Assembly: GCA_016776905.1 (NCBI GenBank)
Contig: JADHSM010000002.1
Location: 62,001-126,000 of the forward strand
Length of the DNA stretch: 64,000 nt
Direction of reading: 5' to 3'
From: Planctomycetota bacterium
GTDB taxonomy: Bacteria > Planctomycetota > UBA8108 > UBA1146
Shown here: positions 1 to 7,863 of the stretch, in pieces
Layout: each line of letters opens with the position of its first letter
Position numbering within the stretch: the first letter of the stretch is position 1
Translations under genes and position numbers: made by a program
Notes under the pieces: generated by a model
Database searches by the model: none
What the model was told of the DNA's origin: nothing
Seen by the model: the letters and a program-made list of their open reading frames with translations, nothing else

Positions 1-129
1 TCAACTGGAGCAGTCGTTACACCCAGAGGAAGAATCGGATTTTTTTCGCCTGAACAATAGGAATAATGCCAGTCCAGCCAGCAAAGTCACGATATAGAAT
101 TGGATCTCGTCTGAAGATAAAAAATGCAT
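1..129 (-). CDS. FeoB-associated Cys-rich small membrane protein (42 aa)
   Basis: A 42-residue protein with one membrane helix (about residues 9-24), then a basic RRKK stretch and a short Cys-containing tail, GCNDC. This is the layout of the FeoB-associated Cys-rich membrane protein family, which is thought to assist ferrous iron import; its exact role is unknown. The reading frame is open further upstream (to position 270), but the ATG at 129 is the better start because it overlaps the feoB stop as TGATG, which is typical of translational coupling. It is the last gene of the ApbE-FeoB operon as far as the window shows. Confidence 0.62.
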   Translation of the reverse strand: MHFLSSDEIQFYIVTLLAGLALFLLFRRKKSDSSSGCNDCSS

Positions 130-2099
130 CAGTTCCAACCCGACATGATCAGAAGTCCACGGAGCAATGCCGCCAGACTCCATGCAAGAAGACTCATCCA
201 AACGAATTGGAGAAGCGCCCACTTCCATGATCCTGTTTCCTGACGTGTCACTGCGAGAGTCGGAAGACACTGCATCGCCAAGACGAAAAACACGAGGAGT
301 CCAGCGGAAGAAGAAATCGTCAGCAATGGACTTCCGTCGTCACGTTTCGAATTTGATATCTTATCTATAATAGTCTCTGCTTCGGCATCCTCGTCAGATC
401 CCAAAAGAACGCTGAGTGAAGAAACGAAAACTTCTCTCGCAGCAAAGCTCGCCATTACCGAAATAGATAGTTGCCAATCAGCGCCGATAGGAGCGAACAC
501 GGGCTCCACCGTTCTCCCGATCATGCCAAGGTAAGAAGCCTGAGTTCTTTCCCTGGCATACAGTTGATCAGCCATGACCGTCAGGTTTTCAGATTCGGCA
601 ATATTTTGAGTGGCTTCGGCTTGAGTCCTCAACGCTTTCACTTCAGTGCTCATATCACTGAAAGGATAATTCCCCAACCACCAAAGAATCACGCACATGA
701 GAAGAATGACGGTTCCGGCATTTTTAATAAACATACCCCCTCGCTCTAGAGCGATTCGGGCAGATTCCATGAGGGCTGGTCTTTGAAAGGGAGGAAGTTC
801 CAAAATGAGATCAGGACTCGGTCCAGGAAGAATAAATCGGCGCACCAGAGTTGCAGAGATGACTGCTGCCAAAGCTCCTAAGAGATAGCAACCCACGAAC
901 GCTGCCCCCGCCATGAGAGGTCTTCCCGGAAAGAGAATCCCCACGAGAAGCAAATACACCGGTAAGCGTGCAGAGCAGGACATGAATGGCGCTACCAGAA
1001 TTGCAGCCAACCGGTCTTTTCGGTTTGGTATCAATCGTGTACAGAGAATCCCAGGAATGGCGCAAGCGTGACTTGATAGCAAAGGTACAAAAGAATGTCC
1101 GGGCAATCCGAACGGCCTGAGCCAACGATCCGCAACAAACGCGGCTCTCGCCAAGTAACCTGTTTCTTCCAAAATCGAAATCATGAAGAAAAGCATCAAT
1201 ACTTGAGGAAGAAAAATCAGAGTGCCTGAAACTCCGCCGATGATTCCATCCGTCATCAGATCTCTGAAGTCCCCAGGCGGTAATTGGACTCCCACCCATT
1301 CCGCAGCACCGGCAAAAAAGGTGTCAATCCACTCCATGGGGATCTGAGCCAACCAAAATACACTGCCGAAAAGAACGCTCATGATCAACATGAAAAAGAC
1401 CAGCCCCAGAACGGGATGCATCAGGACTCCATCGATCCGATCTTCACGTTTGCGACGGCGATTCGCTTCCTCAGGACGGACGGGTCGGGACACCGCGGCA
1501 ACCAGATCTTCACTCCAAGACACCCGCTCCTCAATTTTCGATGATTCACGTGCTTCTGAAAAATGAGTTCTCATGATCTTGTTCAGATCTGATGACTTCG
1601 CTGAATTTCTATGAGGCAGTTCGGCCACGGGAACTCCCAGAATGCCCGAGAGTTTCTCTACGTCGATTTCTATCCCGCGGAGACGGGCTTCATCGATACG
1701 AGTCAATACCACCATCAATGGAAGCGGCATCTCCATGCACTCTAACAGCAAGCTCAGATTTCTACGGAGGCTGACGGCATCCAGCACGCAAACCACTAAG
1801 GTATTTGGAGGTATTGCATCAAAGTATTGACGGCAAAGTTGAGCTTCAGGAAGGTCGAGAGACAAACTATAACAGCCGGGAAGATCCGTCACCGATACTT
1901 GATATTCACCCCAGACAGACGTGGCCACCTGAGCCTCAGCGGTGATCCCCGGGTGATTGGACACTCTTGCTTTCCCTGAAACGAGGGCATTGAACAAGGT
2001 CGTTTTTCCAACATTGGGGTTTCCACAGAGGGCGACCGAGAACTCGTTTTCGCCGGATTCTGAAGTCATCGTGACCTTTCTTGGGTCCCCGTCATTCAT
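129..2099 (-). CDS. feoB: Ferrous iron transport protein B (FeoB)
   Basis: Inner-membrane Fe(II) importer with an N-terminal G domain. Visible motifs are G1 GNPNVGKTT (about residues 27-35), G3 DLPG, and a variant G4, TRID, where NxxD is usual. The membrane part shows the FeoB core signatures SSHACAIPGI and VAPFMSCSARLPVY, plus about eight hydrophobic segments. At 656 residues it is shorter than the common 750-800 residue form, mainly in the region after the G domain. The ATG at 2099 overlaps the stop of the upstream FMN-binding/ApbE gene by four bases (ATGA). No FeoA is visible in the operon. Confidence 0.95.
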   Translation of the reverse strand: MNDGDPRKVTMTSESGENEFSVALCGNPNVGKTTLFNALVSGKARVSNHPGITAEAQVATSVWGEYQVSVTDLPGCYSLSLDLPEAQLCRQYFDAIPPNTLVVCVLDAVSLRRNLSLLLECMEMPLPLMVVLTRIDEARLRGIEIDVEKLSGILGVPVAELPHRNSAKSSDLNKIMRTHFSEARESSKIEERVSWSEDLVAAVSRPVRPEEANRRRKREDRIDGVLMHPVLGLVFFMLIMSVLFGSVFWLAQIPMEWIDTFFAGAAEWVGVQLPPGDFRDLMTDGIIGGVSGTLIFLPQVLMLFFMISILEETGYLARAAFVADRWLRPFGLPGHSFVPLLSSHACAIPGILCTRLIPNRKDRLAAILVAPFMSCSARLPVYLLLVGILFPGRPLMAGAAFVGCYLLGALAAVISATLVRRFILPGPSPDLILELPPFQRPALMESARIALERGGMFIKNAGTVILLMCVILWWLGNYPFSDMSTEVKALRTQAEATQNIAESENLTVMADQLYARERTQASYLGMIGRTVEPVFAPIGADWQLSISVMASFAAREVFVSSLSVLLGSDEDAEAETIIDKISNSKRDDGSPLLTISSSAGLLVFFVLAMQCLPTLAVTRQETGSWKWALLQFVWMSLLAWSLAALLRGLLIMSGWN

Positions 2100-3796
2100 T
2101 CACCCCGAGTCTGCCCAATGATTCTCGGCTCTTCTTCCCCTTCGACAAGAATCACAGCAGAAGATCCGGGATGCCCATGAAGGACTTGTGCTGCATTCTC
2201 TGGCCCCACCAAGGCGACCGTCGTACTGAGGAAGTCCGCTTCCGTCGCTTTGGGCGAGAGGATCGTAGTGGACAAGATACGTGTAGCGGATCCAGTGTCG
2301 AGAAGATCAACAAGATGATCTCCTCGCTCGTACCGAGCACTCGTCGCCAATGAAGCGCGTGTCAAAGGAATCATCTGAAGGACAGTTTCCCCATCCCTAG
2401 GATCAAAAATGCCCACATCCCATGCGTCTTGACCGGGAGGCGCTTCCATCGCCAGCAACTGTCCGCCGAAGTCCAGTAAGGACTGTGTACAGTTGTACTT
2501 TGCAAGAATCTCAGAGGCCTTATCGAGAGCAAAACCTTTTCCGATTCCGCCGAGATCCAGAATCAATCCGGCTTGCAGAAGAGAGATCGTATTCAGCTCT
2601 GGATCAACTTCGACAAATTGATAACCCCCTTTAACAAGGGTTGGATCAAAAACGCCACCACTGGACCGAGCGGCCTCAAGGGCTAGTTGCACGATCTGTA
2701 TCGTCGTCGGATCGACCTTCACCGCGACTCCCGGTTTGGCATTCTCCACTCTCAGAACATCACTGTTCGGGCGCCAACGACTGAGGAGAGACTCTATCCT
2801 GTCGACTTCTTCAAATGCCGCCTCCAAAGCTTCCGCGGCTTTTTCACCATAGACTTCCAACTTCAGGATAGTCCCCATGGCAGGGCGTGCCCTTTGGGCC
2901 CCCATTGAAGAATCATGCTGAAGTGTTTCACTACTTTTGTGCATGCCTGACGTGACGGGGATTTGAGTTCCGGAAGAGGCCGCTGATATCGAATCGGATT
3001 CATGGGCCTCTTCGGGTACTTGGTTCTCGGGACCGACTGACGCATCAGCGGGACCTGAAGCGGGAACGATGCTGGCACTCAGTTCTTCAGCGCCATAACT
3101 CAGGAGCGGCCCATTTTCGGCACGCCAACTGAGGACTCTATCTTTTCGGACTGTTTCTCCGACTGTCGCCAAAGCTCTGCGAACGGCTCTCACAGCTGCT
3201 CGCGCAGAAAGTGTGGCACCTGTCAGGTTTCTAATATCCCTGTGAAGGCGTAGTACACTGCCTTCCTTTTTGTCTCTAAACTGGCGCGTAAACCTATTGG
3301 ATTCTATCGCCTGTCCAATGTGCTCTCTGTAAACAAGAACCTGCAAGTCCAACACTTTGTCGGAAGAATTCAGAGCGACCAGAAATGTAATCGGTCGGTA
3401 CTTCCCGACCTCGTCGAGGATCACGGCATGTCCTTGTTCAAGGCCGTGACTGTCACTCACCCTGATGAGGGTGGCGACATGATCTCTCATTTTCACTCGA
3501 CTCCGCTTTGAAATCGAACTCATCAACTCACCCTCAACGGGAAGAGAGACCCTTTCGAAATTCACTTCTCCAGGCCAAATTTCTTGGAGTACCTGGCGAT
3601 CAAACTGACCCGAAGTGATTTCCAGCGGAGTTTCGACAGAGACTTCATGGGTCTCATTTGCCAGCAGAGATTGTGGAGACGGGACCCCCATAAAGATCGT
3701 CATCCCCAGAGACAAAACAGCACAATTCAGCCGCATCAGGGAGAGCCATCCCTGGATTCGGTTTGTGCTGTTGGAGTCTTCTCTAGGAACTAGCAA
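2096..3796 (-). CDS. Exported FMN-binding domain / ApbE flavin transferase fusion
   Basis: A 566-residue two-domain protein with an N-terminal export signal. The first half (about residues 60-215) resembles the FMN_bind domain and contains LTGATLSARA, the kind of motif whose Thr is covalently flavinylated. After a low-complexity linker, residues about 300-560 match ApbE (FAD:protein FMN transferase), with ARPAMGT at its start and LDLGGIGKGFALD in the core. The fusion could therefore flavinylate itself. Its position directly before feoB suggests extracytoplasmic electron transfer for iron reduction (inference). Position 3796 is a TTG start; an internal ATG at 3736 also gives a good signal peptide and may be the true start. 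Confidence 0.88.
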   Translation of the reverse strand: MLVPREDSNSTNRIQGWLSLMRLNCAVLSLGMTIFMGVPSPQSLLANETHEVSVETPLEITSGQFDRQVLQEIWPGEVNFERVSLPVEGELMSSISKRSRVKMRDHVATLIRVSDSHGLEQGHAVILDEVGKYRPITFLVALNSSDKVLDLQVLVYREHIGQAIESNRFTRQFRDKKEGSVLRLHRDIRNLTGATLSARAAVRAVRRALATVGETVRKDRVLSWRAENGPLLSYGAEELSASIVPASGPADASVGPENQVPEEAHESDSISAASSGTQIPVTSGMHKSSETLQHDSSMGAQRARPAMGTILKLEVYGEKAAEALEAAFEEVDRIESLLSRWRPNSDVLRVENAKPGVAVKVDPTTIQIVQLALEAARSSGGVFDPTLVKGGYQFVEVDPELNTISLLQAGLILDLGGIGKGFALDKASEILAKYNCTQSLLDFGGQLLAMEAPPGQDAWDVGIFDPRDGETVLQMIPLTRASLATSARYERGDHLVDLLDTGSATRILSTTILSPKATEADFLSTTVALVGPENAAQVLHGHPGSSAVILVEGEEEPRIIGQTRGE

Positions 3797-3884
3797 AGCT
3801 CTTTCTCATTTCCGAAACTTGGGGTCGAACAACGTCCTTGGGTCTTCCATCTCGACGACTGTTGAAATAGACCCCTAAACGTAC

Positions 3885-3902
3885 TGTTTGGCAAGCCAAA
3901 CA
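3885..3902. promoter_or_regulatory. 18-bp palindromic operator candidate upstream of the FeoB operon
   Basis: TGTTTGGCAAGCCAAACA is a perfect inverted repeat (8-bp arms, AA centre) about 90 bases before the first gene of the ApbE-FeoB operon. The same site with one change lies upstream of the porin gene. Size and symmetry suit a DtxR/IdeR/MntR-type metal regulator, but no regulator gene is in the window, so the identity of the binder is inference. Confidence 0.6.
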
Positions 3903-3979
3903 AACGATCATTCTGGGCAATTCGACTGAAATTACGAATATATCGGGCCTATTTTCACTTCTGGGGGGCCCTCCACAGA

Positions 3980-4024
3980 AAGAACCCTTATCTCGTCGCC
4001 CGTGTGGGTTGAGAGATAGGGGAA
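3980..4024 (-). terminator. Weak terminator candidate after the porin gene
   Basis: Read on the minus strand, a CCCTATCTC arm pairs with GAGATAAGGG (one bulge) and is followed by an interrupted T-rich stretch. It lies just after the porin stop. The T tract is poor, so this is tentative. Confidence 0.3.
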
Positions 4025-4033
4025 AAAAAGGGC

Positions 4034-5188
4034 CTAGAAGTATGTGGCGACAGACATGATGAAGGTTCCGTCAGGATCCTCTTCACCCTCGGTGGACTCT
4101 TGCTCAAAGTCGAACTTGATGACGGTTTCATCCGTGGGTCTGACATTGAAACCGTATGTCATGCGGTTCGACACTGCTGCAGAAAGATCCTGCTCTTCCC
4201 AACGAACAGTGAGAGCACATGACGCATCTTCACCAAACATTTTGTTCAACATATCTGGGAAGAATCGACGGCTCACCTCAATAGAAGTCGCACCCAATTC
4301 GTCGGGAACACCCCCTGCAATAGCATCGGCATCTCTATCTATGGAAACATTACCCAGCTCAAAGTTCACTGTAGTAGAACCCAGTGCTTCGACATAACTT
4401 CCGAGGTCCGTCGTGATATCAAAAACGGAGATGGTGAGATCGAGTTCACCCGCATCGTCCCATGGTCCCGACCATGCAGAGAATCCAATTTCAGTTCCAA
4501 GAACTGGACTGTAAGAAAATCTACCGACGATACTTGGAGGTCGATCTCCCCCATTTGTCTTCAGACTGGGCCTCGCGGATCGAATTCCGCTGGAAGTACT
4601 GATGTTGTAACCGTCGATGGCATTTCCACCTTGGAAACCATTCACAGCATAAACTTCCATACCCCAACTTCCGTCATCTGCTCCCCAGACTCCCCCAATA
4701 CCTGCACTCGTCATCGTAGAAGGGACAATCGTACGTGCGACAAAAGGACGATTCGTCAGTTGACGCATCGGAGAGTCGTGATAGAGATTGGTGGATCCCA
4801 ACGGGATGAGGATCGCTCCCGATCGAAGACTCCAATTCCCCATATCAATATCCGCGTAGGCATATTCGACTTTTGTCTCTCCATCGCCTGCAGCAGCGTC
4901 ACTTCCTCCGTACTCAAATTCGATTTCAGCGGAGAAACTGACTTTGTCACTGATATTGGCATCGAACATGGGAACGAGTCGATGTTGCTTAAAATCGAAT
5001 CGATCCCCATTCATAAACAGTTCAAGATCCATGTACCCGCCAACACGGATATCACGATCACCATCAGCCGCAGGCCGTCCATCGTAACGGTCGACTTGGG
5101 CGTGGAGAGTCCCTGGCATGGCAATTACAATCAGTGCCAAGAGGTACATTCCGAGAGTTTGAAGACCGCGCATTCTGCTCTTGTCCAC
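4034..5188 (-). CDS. Outer-membrane porin-like beta-barrel protein
   Basis: A 384-residue exported protein. A clear signal peptide (hydrophobic stretch about residues 11-27) ends at LHAQ. The rest is alternating polar/aromatic beta-strand sequence with many Gly and Asp turns, and it ends in a C-terminal Phe (VATYF), the usual outer-membrane barrel insertion signal. The overall pattern resembles phosphate-selective-porin-like (OprO/OprP) proteins, but no substrate can be assigned from sequence. A near copy of the FeoB-operon palindrome lies about 95 bases upstream of the start, so the gene is probably controlled with iron uptake (inference). Confidence 0.7.
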   Translation of the reverse strand: MDKSRMRGLQTLGMYLLALIVIAMPGTLHAQVDRYDGRPAADGDRDIRVGGYMDLELFMNGDRFDFKQHRLVPMFDANISDKVSFSAEIEFEYGGSDAAAGDGETKVEYAYADIDMGNWSLRSGAILIPLGSTNLYHDSPMRQLTNRPFVARTIVPSTMTSAGIGGVWGADDGSWGMEVYAVNGFQGGNAIDGYNISTSSGIRSARPSLKTNGGDRPPSIVGRFSYSPVLGTEIGFSAWSGPWDDAGELDLTISVFDITTDLGSYVEALGSTTVNFELGNVSIDRDADAIAGGVPDELGATSIEVSRRFFPDMLNKMFGEDASCALTVRWEEQDLSAAVSNRMTYGFNVRPTDETVIKFDFEQESTEGEEDPDGTFIMSVATYF

Positions 5189-5282
5189 TTTTCTAGCTCC
5201 ATATCCTGATTCCCTACGAATCTGAGTTCCTGACTTTCAAATGACCGAAAAGGCCATGAAGAGTATGTACCCGAGTCCCCAA

Positions 5283-5300
5283 TGTTTGGCAACCCAAACA
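5283..5300. promoter_or_regulatory. Second copy of the iron-type operator candidate
   Basis: TGTTTGGCAACCCAAACA matches the site at 3885-3902 in 17 of 18 bases. It lies between the divergent porin (start 5188) and methyltransferase genes. Distance and gene content favour control of the porin; the methyltransferase could also be affected. Confidence 0.55.
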
Positions 5301-5357
5301 ACTGAAATATTAATCAAACTCTCGGTGGTTTGCCCAAATATCGACGTTCACGGCCCT

Positions 5358-6542
5358 ATGGCGTACTATTCGAAAATGAAAACCACTTGGCATGAACTCA
5401 TATCTGGAAATCTGGACATCCTCATCGAAGCGGCTCAGTCTGCCGTTCCGGATGATGTCCAAACTATTTCGAGGCTACGAAAAAAAGGGTCGCTCGAACA
5501 AGTCTCCACCGTCCTCGAACTTCTAGAAGCCCGTCGCCGGGCTCGAGGTCGATTGAGCCAACCCGATGAGTGGTGGATCGATCGGGAAGGAGCAGAGCAA
5601 GCGACTCGCAGTATCGTTGCGGAACACAAGTCCCGAAGAGTGCGAGAAGTCTCAGGAGAACAACCGATCATCGATCTCTGTTGTGGAATCGGGAGCGATG
5701 CTTTGGCTCTGTCAAAAAGAGGGCCTGTTATTCTCGTGGATCATGATCCATTGAAGTTGCTTCTCGCGAGTGCAAACCTCCGTCACTTTTCTAGAAACAA
5801 ATCTCATGATTCTCACTTAGTGATTCGCGCAAAAGCTGAAAATCTCCCCCTCGCTCCCCTACCGATACACATCGATCCAGCACGCCGCTCAGAAACTCAA
5901 CGCCTGCATGCTTACTCTGAGATGCAACCTGGTCCCGCAGTCATCGAATCCATCATTGAACATCATCGGGATGTGGCTCTCAAATGTGGCCCCGGGGTTT
6001 CTGCGGACGATCTTCCTGCTGGGGAAATCGAGTGGATACAAGATGGACCTGACTTGGTGGAAGCCACATTGTGGTGTGGTCAATTCGATGGAGGGAATCG
6101 GAGAAGAGCCACCCTTGTAAAAACGGGCTTATCCGTCTCAGGAAACCCGATTCCACTTGAGGAACTGACTCTGAAAACACCTCAATTCTTGCACGAACCT
6201 GTTCCCGTTCTGGAACGATCCGGCCTCACTGGGCATCTTCAAGCCGATTTAGCAGCCGGAGAGTTACACCCGGGACTGGGTTGGCTCGCGGGCCAAGATC
6301 ATAAGACGAGTCCATGGTTTAGAAGCTTTGAAGTCGTCGATCGTCTCGGCTGGCACGAGAAAAAAGTAATCGACTGGTTTAAAGCACGTGGAGAAGCTCC
6401 TCGCGCGATTAAAACCAGAGGAGTGAAAGAAGACCCTGCCGCTCTTGGACGTAAGTTTCCCCGTAAAAAGGGCGACTGGACCCTCGCTCTGCTGCGAAGA
6501 GGAACAAAAATAGAGGCCTGGATTCTACAGGAATTGAAGTAG
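5358..6542 (+). CDS. Class I SAM-dependent methyltransferase with THUMP-like domain
   Basis: The central part (about residues 105-150 from this start) carries a SAM-binding motif I, IIDLCCGIGSDALAL, followed by an acidic motif II, ILVDHD. A later HIDPARR segment stands where N-methyltransferases of nucleic acids carry their catalytic-loop motif. The C-terminal part, with KTRGVKEDPAALGRKF, resembles the THUMP-like domain found in planctomycete and actinobacterial methyltransferases thought to act on RNA. The frame is open from 5241, but that region holds the operator palindrome, so an ATG at 5358 or 5376 is more likely. The RNA target is unknown. Confidence 0.82.
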   Translation: MAYYSKMKTTWHELISGNLDILIEAAQSAVPDDVQTISRLRKKGSLEQVSTVLELLEARRRARGRLSQPDEWWIDREGAEQATRSIVAEHKSRRVREVSGEQPIIDLCCGIGSDALALSKRGPVILVDHDPLKLLLASANLRHFSRNKSHDSHLVIRAKAENLPLAPLPIHIDPARRSETQRLHAYSEMQPGPAVIESIIEHHRDVALKCGPGVSADDLPAGEIEWIQDGPDLVEATLWCGQFDGGNRRRATLVKTGLSVSGNPIPLEELTLKTPQFLHEPVPVLERSGLTGHLQADLAAGELHPGLGWLAGQDHKTSPWFRSFEVVDRLGWHEKKVIDWFKARGEAPRAIKTRGVKEDPAALGRKFPRKKGDWTLALLRRGTKIEAWILQELK

Positions 6543-6586
6543 TCCTGTCTCACGACAAGAGTTCAGTATCAGCGCTAAGTCACGTT

Positions 6587-7777
6587 TCAGTGGGAAAGAT
6601 CTCCCGCACAGGGCACTTCAAAATTTTCGGGGATTTCTCTCTCTCCCAATATCGCTTCGACCACCCAGCGAGCCGTCAACGGCCCGATCAATAAGCCCGT
6701 TCGATAATGCCCTGTCGCCATCCAAACTCCTGCAACATCTTTAACTCGACCGAGAAGTGGCCCCCCATGCCGTGTCGCCTTAGGTCGGAGACCCGCCCAG
6801 TGTCCTCGAACAAGAGAGCCGACATCATCTCCAAACATCGTCTCTGCAGCAGCGACAAGATGCGATTTTCCCGCCTGTGTGGGCTGGGGATCTCTCGCAT
6901 TCGCCGAGTCTTTTGCACCCACACTATTTCCGAACCACGAAGATCCATCAGGTGCTGGAATCCAAGAAAAGCGACTCCTGTTTCCAGCCGGATCAGGATG
7001 ATCTGGTAACAGGGCATCAAAAGTCACGATGTGCGGAGGTGCTGGTATATCTAAAGCGATGGCTTCTCCTCTGACGGGTTCCAAAGGAAGTGGACCTTCC
7101 CGCACTCCATCGACAACGAATCCACTTTCCCACCCGGCAGCGATCACCAACGGATGCTTTTCAGAAGGCTCGTGCAGTTTGATGTCCGTCTCTGATTTCA
7201 GTACAACTTTTCCATCTTCTGAGCATTTTCCATCTTCTGAGCACAGAGTGATGGAACCCAAACCACTTTGGAGTTGAGCTCCCAAATTTTGACAAGATAA
7301 CGTCAGTGCTTTTAGTAATGCACCAGGGTCAACGACGGCTTGGTGCTCAATAAATACGGCATCTCCCAGAGGCCTTCGAACTCTTGGAAGAGTCGATTTC
7401 AATTCCGCTTCAGGGACAACACGAACCGATCCCCCGGAACCGTAAAGTTTTTCAATAGCCTGCTGTGGATCTTTCATGGTGCGATCGCGAAGATCGAGCC
7501 CACCACAAAGTGAAAAGCCCACCTCAAGCCCTTCACTTTCCTCATAAAGAGATTTCGCCAACAAGGGCCAATCCTCCCAGCTGAGGTGTCGGAGATCGAG
7601 ATAAGGAGATCGACGATGCTCAGGAGCTTTGAGAACCCCGGTTGCGGAAGGAGTGCACCCGGCTCCCAGTTCTCTGGCTTCAAACAGTTGGACGGGTATC
7701 CCTCTCAAGCGGGCCTCGCGAGCCACTGAGAGGCCCACCACACCAGAACCGAGGACTGTAAGGCTTTCGGGGAACAT
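6587..7777 (-). CDS. ThiO-like glycine/D-amino-acid oxidase
   Basis: An FAD-dependent oxidoreductase of the DAO family. The N-terminus carries the dinucleotide-binding motif VLGSGVVGLSVA, and the C-terminal region contains GHYRTGLLIGPLTARWV, the FAD-contacting segment typical of glycine oxidase ThiO. ThiO oxidises glycine to the imine used to make the thiazole of thiamine. No other thiamine gene is next to it, so a different amine substrate is possible. The ATG at 7777 is preferred over the upstream TTG at 7798 because AGGAAAGG precedes it at good spacing. The protein contains a perfect six-residue duplication, CSEDGK twice. Confidence 0.78.
   Translation of the reverse strand: MFPESLTVLGSGVVGLSVAREARLRGIPVQLFEARELGAGCTPSATGVLKAPEHRRSPYLDLRHLSWEDWPLLAKSLYEESEGLEVGFSLCGGLDLRDRTMKDPQQAIEKLYGSGGSVRVVPEAELKSTLPRVRRPLGDAVFIEHQAVVDPGALLKALTLSCQNLGAQLQSGLGSITLCSEDGKCSEDGKVVLKSETDIKLHEPSEKHPLVIAAGWESGFVVDGVREGPLPLEPVRGEAIALDIPAPPHIVTFDALLPDHPDPAGNRSRFSWIPAPDGSSWFGNSVGAKDSANARDPQPTQAGKSHLVAAAETMFGDDVGSLVRGHWAGLRPKATRHGGPLLGRVKDVAGVWMATGHYRTGLLIGPLTARWVVEAILGEREIPENFEVPCAGDLSH
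7208..7243. repeat. Perfect 18-bp tandem duplication inside the ThiO-like gene
   Basis: Two adjacent identical 18-base units (7208-7225 and 7226-7243) encode CSEDGK twice, in frame, in a surface-type loop. The lack of any difference between copies suggests a recent duplication. Confidence 0.85.
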
Positions 7778-7863
7778 TCTCTCTCTACCTTTCCTCAATT
7801 CGGAAGATCGCTTATCGATACGCTGGAGAATATAATGGACTTCAATGCAGGAAGGATAAACCC

